A stretch of DNA of 7,773 bases, from positions 1 through 7,773 of the forward strand of contig CAKZHP010000043.1 in NCBI GenBank assembly GCA_936924635.1. The letters are read 5' to 3'. The notes under the pieces are model-generated. The model searched no databases, was not told where the DNA came from, and was given only the letters and a program-made list of their open reading frames with translations. The stretch comes from an uncultured Propionibacteriaceae bacterium (GTDB lineage: Bacteria > Actinomycetota > Actinomycetes > Propionibacteriales > Propionibacteriaceae). Position numbers and translations under genes: made by a program. Within the stretch, counting starts at the first letter, position 1. Each line of letters begins with the position of its first letter. Positions 6,350 through 7,773 of this stretch are shown one piece after another.

Positions 6350-7773
6350 TGGCACCCAACGTTCCCCGGCGCATCGAGGCGTTCGACCACTGGCTGGCTG
6401 TGGCGCGGTTCGAGGGGGTGCGCGACCTGCCGCAGCGGGCGCTGCTGCACAGACTGGCGAAAGATTGGAACGGCGGGCCACTCGAACAGTGGTTTGGGCG
6501 CTGGGGTCCGCTGCTGGCGCACATCATGCTTGCGGCGGATGCAGGTCACCCTCAACCACTCGAAGCTGCGATGGACCGGGAGCGACGGGGAGTGGCCCCT
6601 CTCTATCCCTGGACTGCAGCACCTCACGTGGCGCAATTCTTGGCGCTCGGTTCCGAATGGGGAGCAAGGGGCGAGACTTTCGATCCGCGCAGACCAGGCG
6701 CGTCACAGAGCCCCGTCGCACCGCCCTCCACCTTGTCTCCCGCGGAGCGTGGACAGTCCGAACCCGCCCAGACGTCGCCCGCCCCAGGGATCGGCGGCGC
6801 CGCCGAGCGTCTCACGACGTGGCTGTCCGGCAAGGGGATCTCGCTGCCCGAGGGGATCGTCGCCCAGCTGGCGCGCGCGGGTGCCAACGAGAAGGACGTC
6901 GCCCGCCGGCTCCCGGCCCGGCACAAGGAGCACGCGGCCGAGATCAGCCAGGTGCTGGCCGGTGAGGCGGCGCCCGGAGCTCCCCAGTCCGGGGGCCGGG
7001 TCGCTACCTCGACGGCAGGCTCACCGGCGTCCGAGCGTGGGGGGCAGGCAGCGCCCGGCACCCCGGCAGGGCCACCAGCGGAGCGGATTCCCGTGCAGAT
7101 GGTGCCGGTGGCGTGGACGGCGCAGTCGGGGCCACCGGCGGGGCAGCCGCCCGCGACCCAGCGGTCGGCCACTGCGGCCTCCTCGCCGGGTGGCGGGTCG
7201 CTGCGGCAGGGTGCGCCCGCAGGTCAGCCATCTGCGACGGGCCCGGCGCCGGCAGCGTCCGGGCAGACTGCGTACAGGCCGACCGCATCCGGCCAGACGG
7301 TCTCCGGACAGACTGCGTACGGGCAGCCCGGCCAGCACCCCACGCACGAGCCGGCATCGACGAGTCCTGGTCCCGCAGGTCAGAGGCCGGCAGGTCAGGT
7401 GCCCGCAGGTCATGCGCCGCAGGCGGGGGTCGCGCCGCAGCCAGGACCGCCGCAGCCGCAGGCTGCCGGGCAGCCGCCGGCCCAGCCCGAGCAGCCCGAA
7501 GCCGGGCGCCCTGCCTCGACGGCTGACCCGCAGGGTGTGATCGCGTCGCTGGCCGACGCGCACGACCTGATGGAGCGAATGGCGGCGTTCGCGCCCATGA
7601 CCTTCGAGGAGGTGGAGGAGCCGCTCACCCCGGTCACGCTGCGCTACGTGGCGGGCCAGGGCGGTGCCCGCCTCACGTGGCCGACGCTGGAGCGCGAGGG
7701 TCAGGTGGTGCTGCTGCGCGTGGTCTCGGGCGAGGGGCAAGAGCCCTTGTCGCCCGACCATGCAGACCCGGTG
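6349..7773 (+). CDS. Unidentified multidomain protein with Pro/Gln-rich linker (3' partial)
   Basis: The frame from ATG 6349 is free of stops for 475 codons and runs off the window. No known family was recognised. Layout: residues 1-110, a mostly helical, Trp-rich region (WLAVARFEG, then DWNGGPLEQWFGRWG); 111-146, a Pro/Ser-rich spacer; 147-206, a second helical region containing TTWLSGKGISLPEG and a Lys/Arg-rich helix; 207-396, a disordered linker rich in Pro, Gln, Gly and Ala with SGQT and PAGQ repeats; 397-424, a helix; 427-475, beta-strand-like sequence (VTLRYVAG, ARLTWP, VVLLRVVSGEG, then SPDHADPV) that resembles the start of a fibronectin type III-like sandwich. No membrane helix or P-loop was seen. 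It follows the hairpin gene with a one-base overlap, so it likely belongs to the same operon; by inference it is an adaptor. Codons 35-146 use A/T in the third position far more often than the rest. The 348-codon +1-frame ORF inside it is Arg/Pro/Ser-rich and is rejected. Confidence 0.75.
   Translation, partial: MAPNVPRRIEAFDHWLAVARFEGVRDLPQRALLHRLAKDWNGGPLEQWFGRWGPLLAHIMLAADAGHPQPLEAAMDRERRGVAPLYPWTAAPHVAQFLALGSEWGARGETFDPRRPGASQSPVAPPSTLSPAERGQSEPAQTSPAPGIGGAAERLTTWLSGKGISLPEGIVAQLARAGANEKDVARRLPARHKEHAAEISQVLAGEAAPGAPQSGGRVATSTAGSPASERGGQAAPGTPAGPPAERIPVQMVPVAWTAQSGPPAGQPPATQRSATAASSPGGGSLRQGAPAGQPSATGPAPAASGQTAYRPTASGQTVSGQTAYGQPGQHPTHEPASTSPGPAGQRPAGQVPAGHAPQAGVAPQPGPPQPQAAGQPPAQPEQPEAGRPASTADPQGVIASLADAHDLMERMAAFAPMTFEEVEEPLTPVTLRYVAGQGGARLTWPTLEREGQVVLLRVVSGEGQEPLSPDHADPV
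7258..7320 (+). repeat. SGQT/SGQTAY repeats in linker
   Basis: SGQT is encoded three times, starting at 7258, 7288 and 7303, so the spacing is a multiple of 15 bases. The 12-base string CAGACTGCGTAC is repeated exactly at 7264-7275 and 7309-7320. It is in frame with the last gene and lies in its low-complexity linker, which suggests growth by in-frame duplication. Confidence 0.7.
7372..7416 (+). repeat. 15-base tandem repeat coding PAG[Q/H]x, three units
   Basis: Units start at 7372, 7387 and 7402, with core CC[C/G]GCAGGTCA, giving PAGQR, PAGQV and PAGHA. A fourth isolated copy of the core lies at 7216. The units are in frame within the Pro/Gln-rich linker of the last gene. The near-identical codons point to recent slippage or recombination, so unit number may differ between strains. 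Confidence 0.75.

Noticed and set aside
6451..6786. Frameshift or pseudogene at the start of the last gene
   Set aside because: The lower GC3 first suggested a break in the frame, but the frame from 6349 stays open through it with plausible Trp-rich helical sequence, and the flanks on both sides use the same frame.
6494..7540. 348-residue + strand frame within the last gene
   Set aside because: The product is dominated by Arg, Pro and Ser. The frame from 6349 is open to the window edge, has G/C-rich third positions over most of its length and gives plausible helices and strands.

Overview
The window is very GC-rich, with G or C at nearly every third codon position. Together with the protein families it points to an actinobacterium, perhaps Micrococcales or Propionibacteriales; the finer placement is a guess. 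All supported genes lie on the + strand and together cover almost the whole window. No RNA gene, insertion sequence, CRISPR array, terminator or clear promoter was seen. The longest gap between genes is 28 bases (188-215), so the window looks like the interior of one operon whose two ends lie outside it.

Layout: (1) 2-187, the last 61 residues of a gene cut by the left edge, a Pro/Gln-rich tail with [DN]PF motifs. (2) 216-3740, a 1174-residue protein with a divergent tubulin/FtsZ-like GTPase core at its N-terminus (Tubulin_2-like) and about 750 mostly uncharacterised residues behind it. (3) 3737-6349, an 870-residue protein I cannot assign, with an alpha/beta-looking N-terminus and a two-helix membrane hairpin flanked by long helical segments. 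(4) 6349-7773, an uninterrupted frame running off the right edge (at least 475 residues), with two small helical-looking regions, a roughly 190-residue Pro/Gln/Gly/Ala linker containing short tandem repeats, and the start of a possible beta-sandwich (FN3-like) domain.

Genes 2-3 and 3-4 overlap at a stop codon and are probably translationally coupled, which suggests that the products act together. The nearest published parallel I know is the FtsZ/tubulin-like family that Makarova and Koonin (2010) described by genome context, as part of a predicted membrane-remodelling system with a vWA-domain protein, a distinct GTPase and OmpA-family proteins. My working model is an inference: a cytosolic tubulin-like NTPase works at the membrane with the hairpin protein as anchor, and the proteins with Pro-rich tails or linkers act as flexible adaptors. 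None of the other published partners is visible here, though they could lie outside the window.
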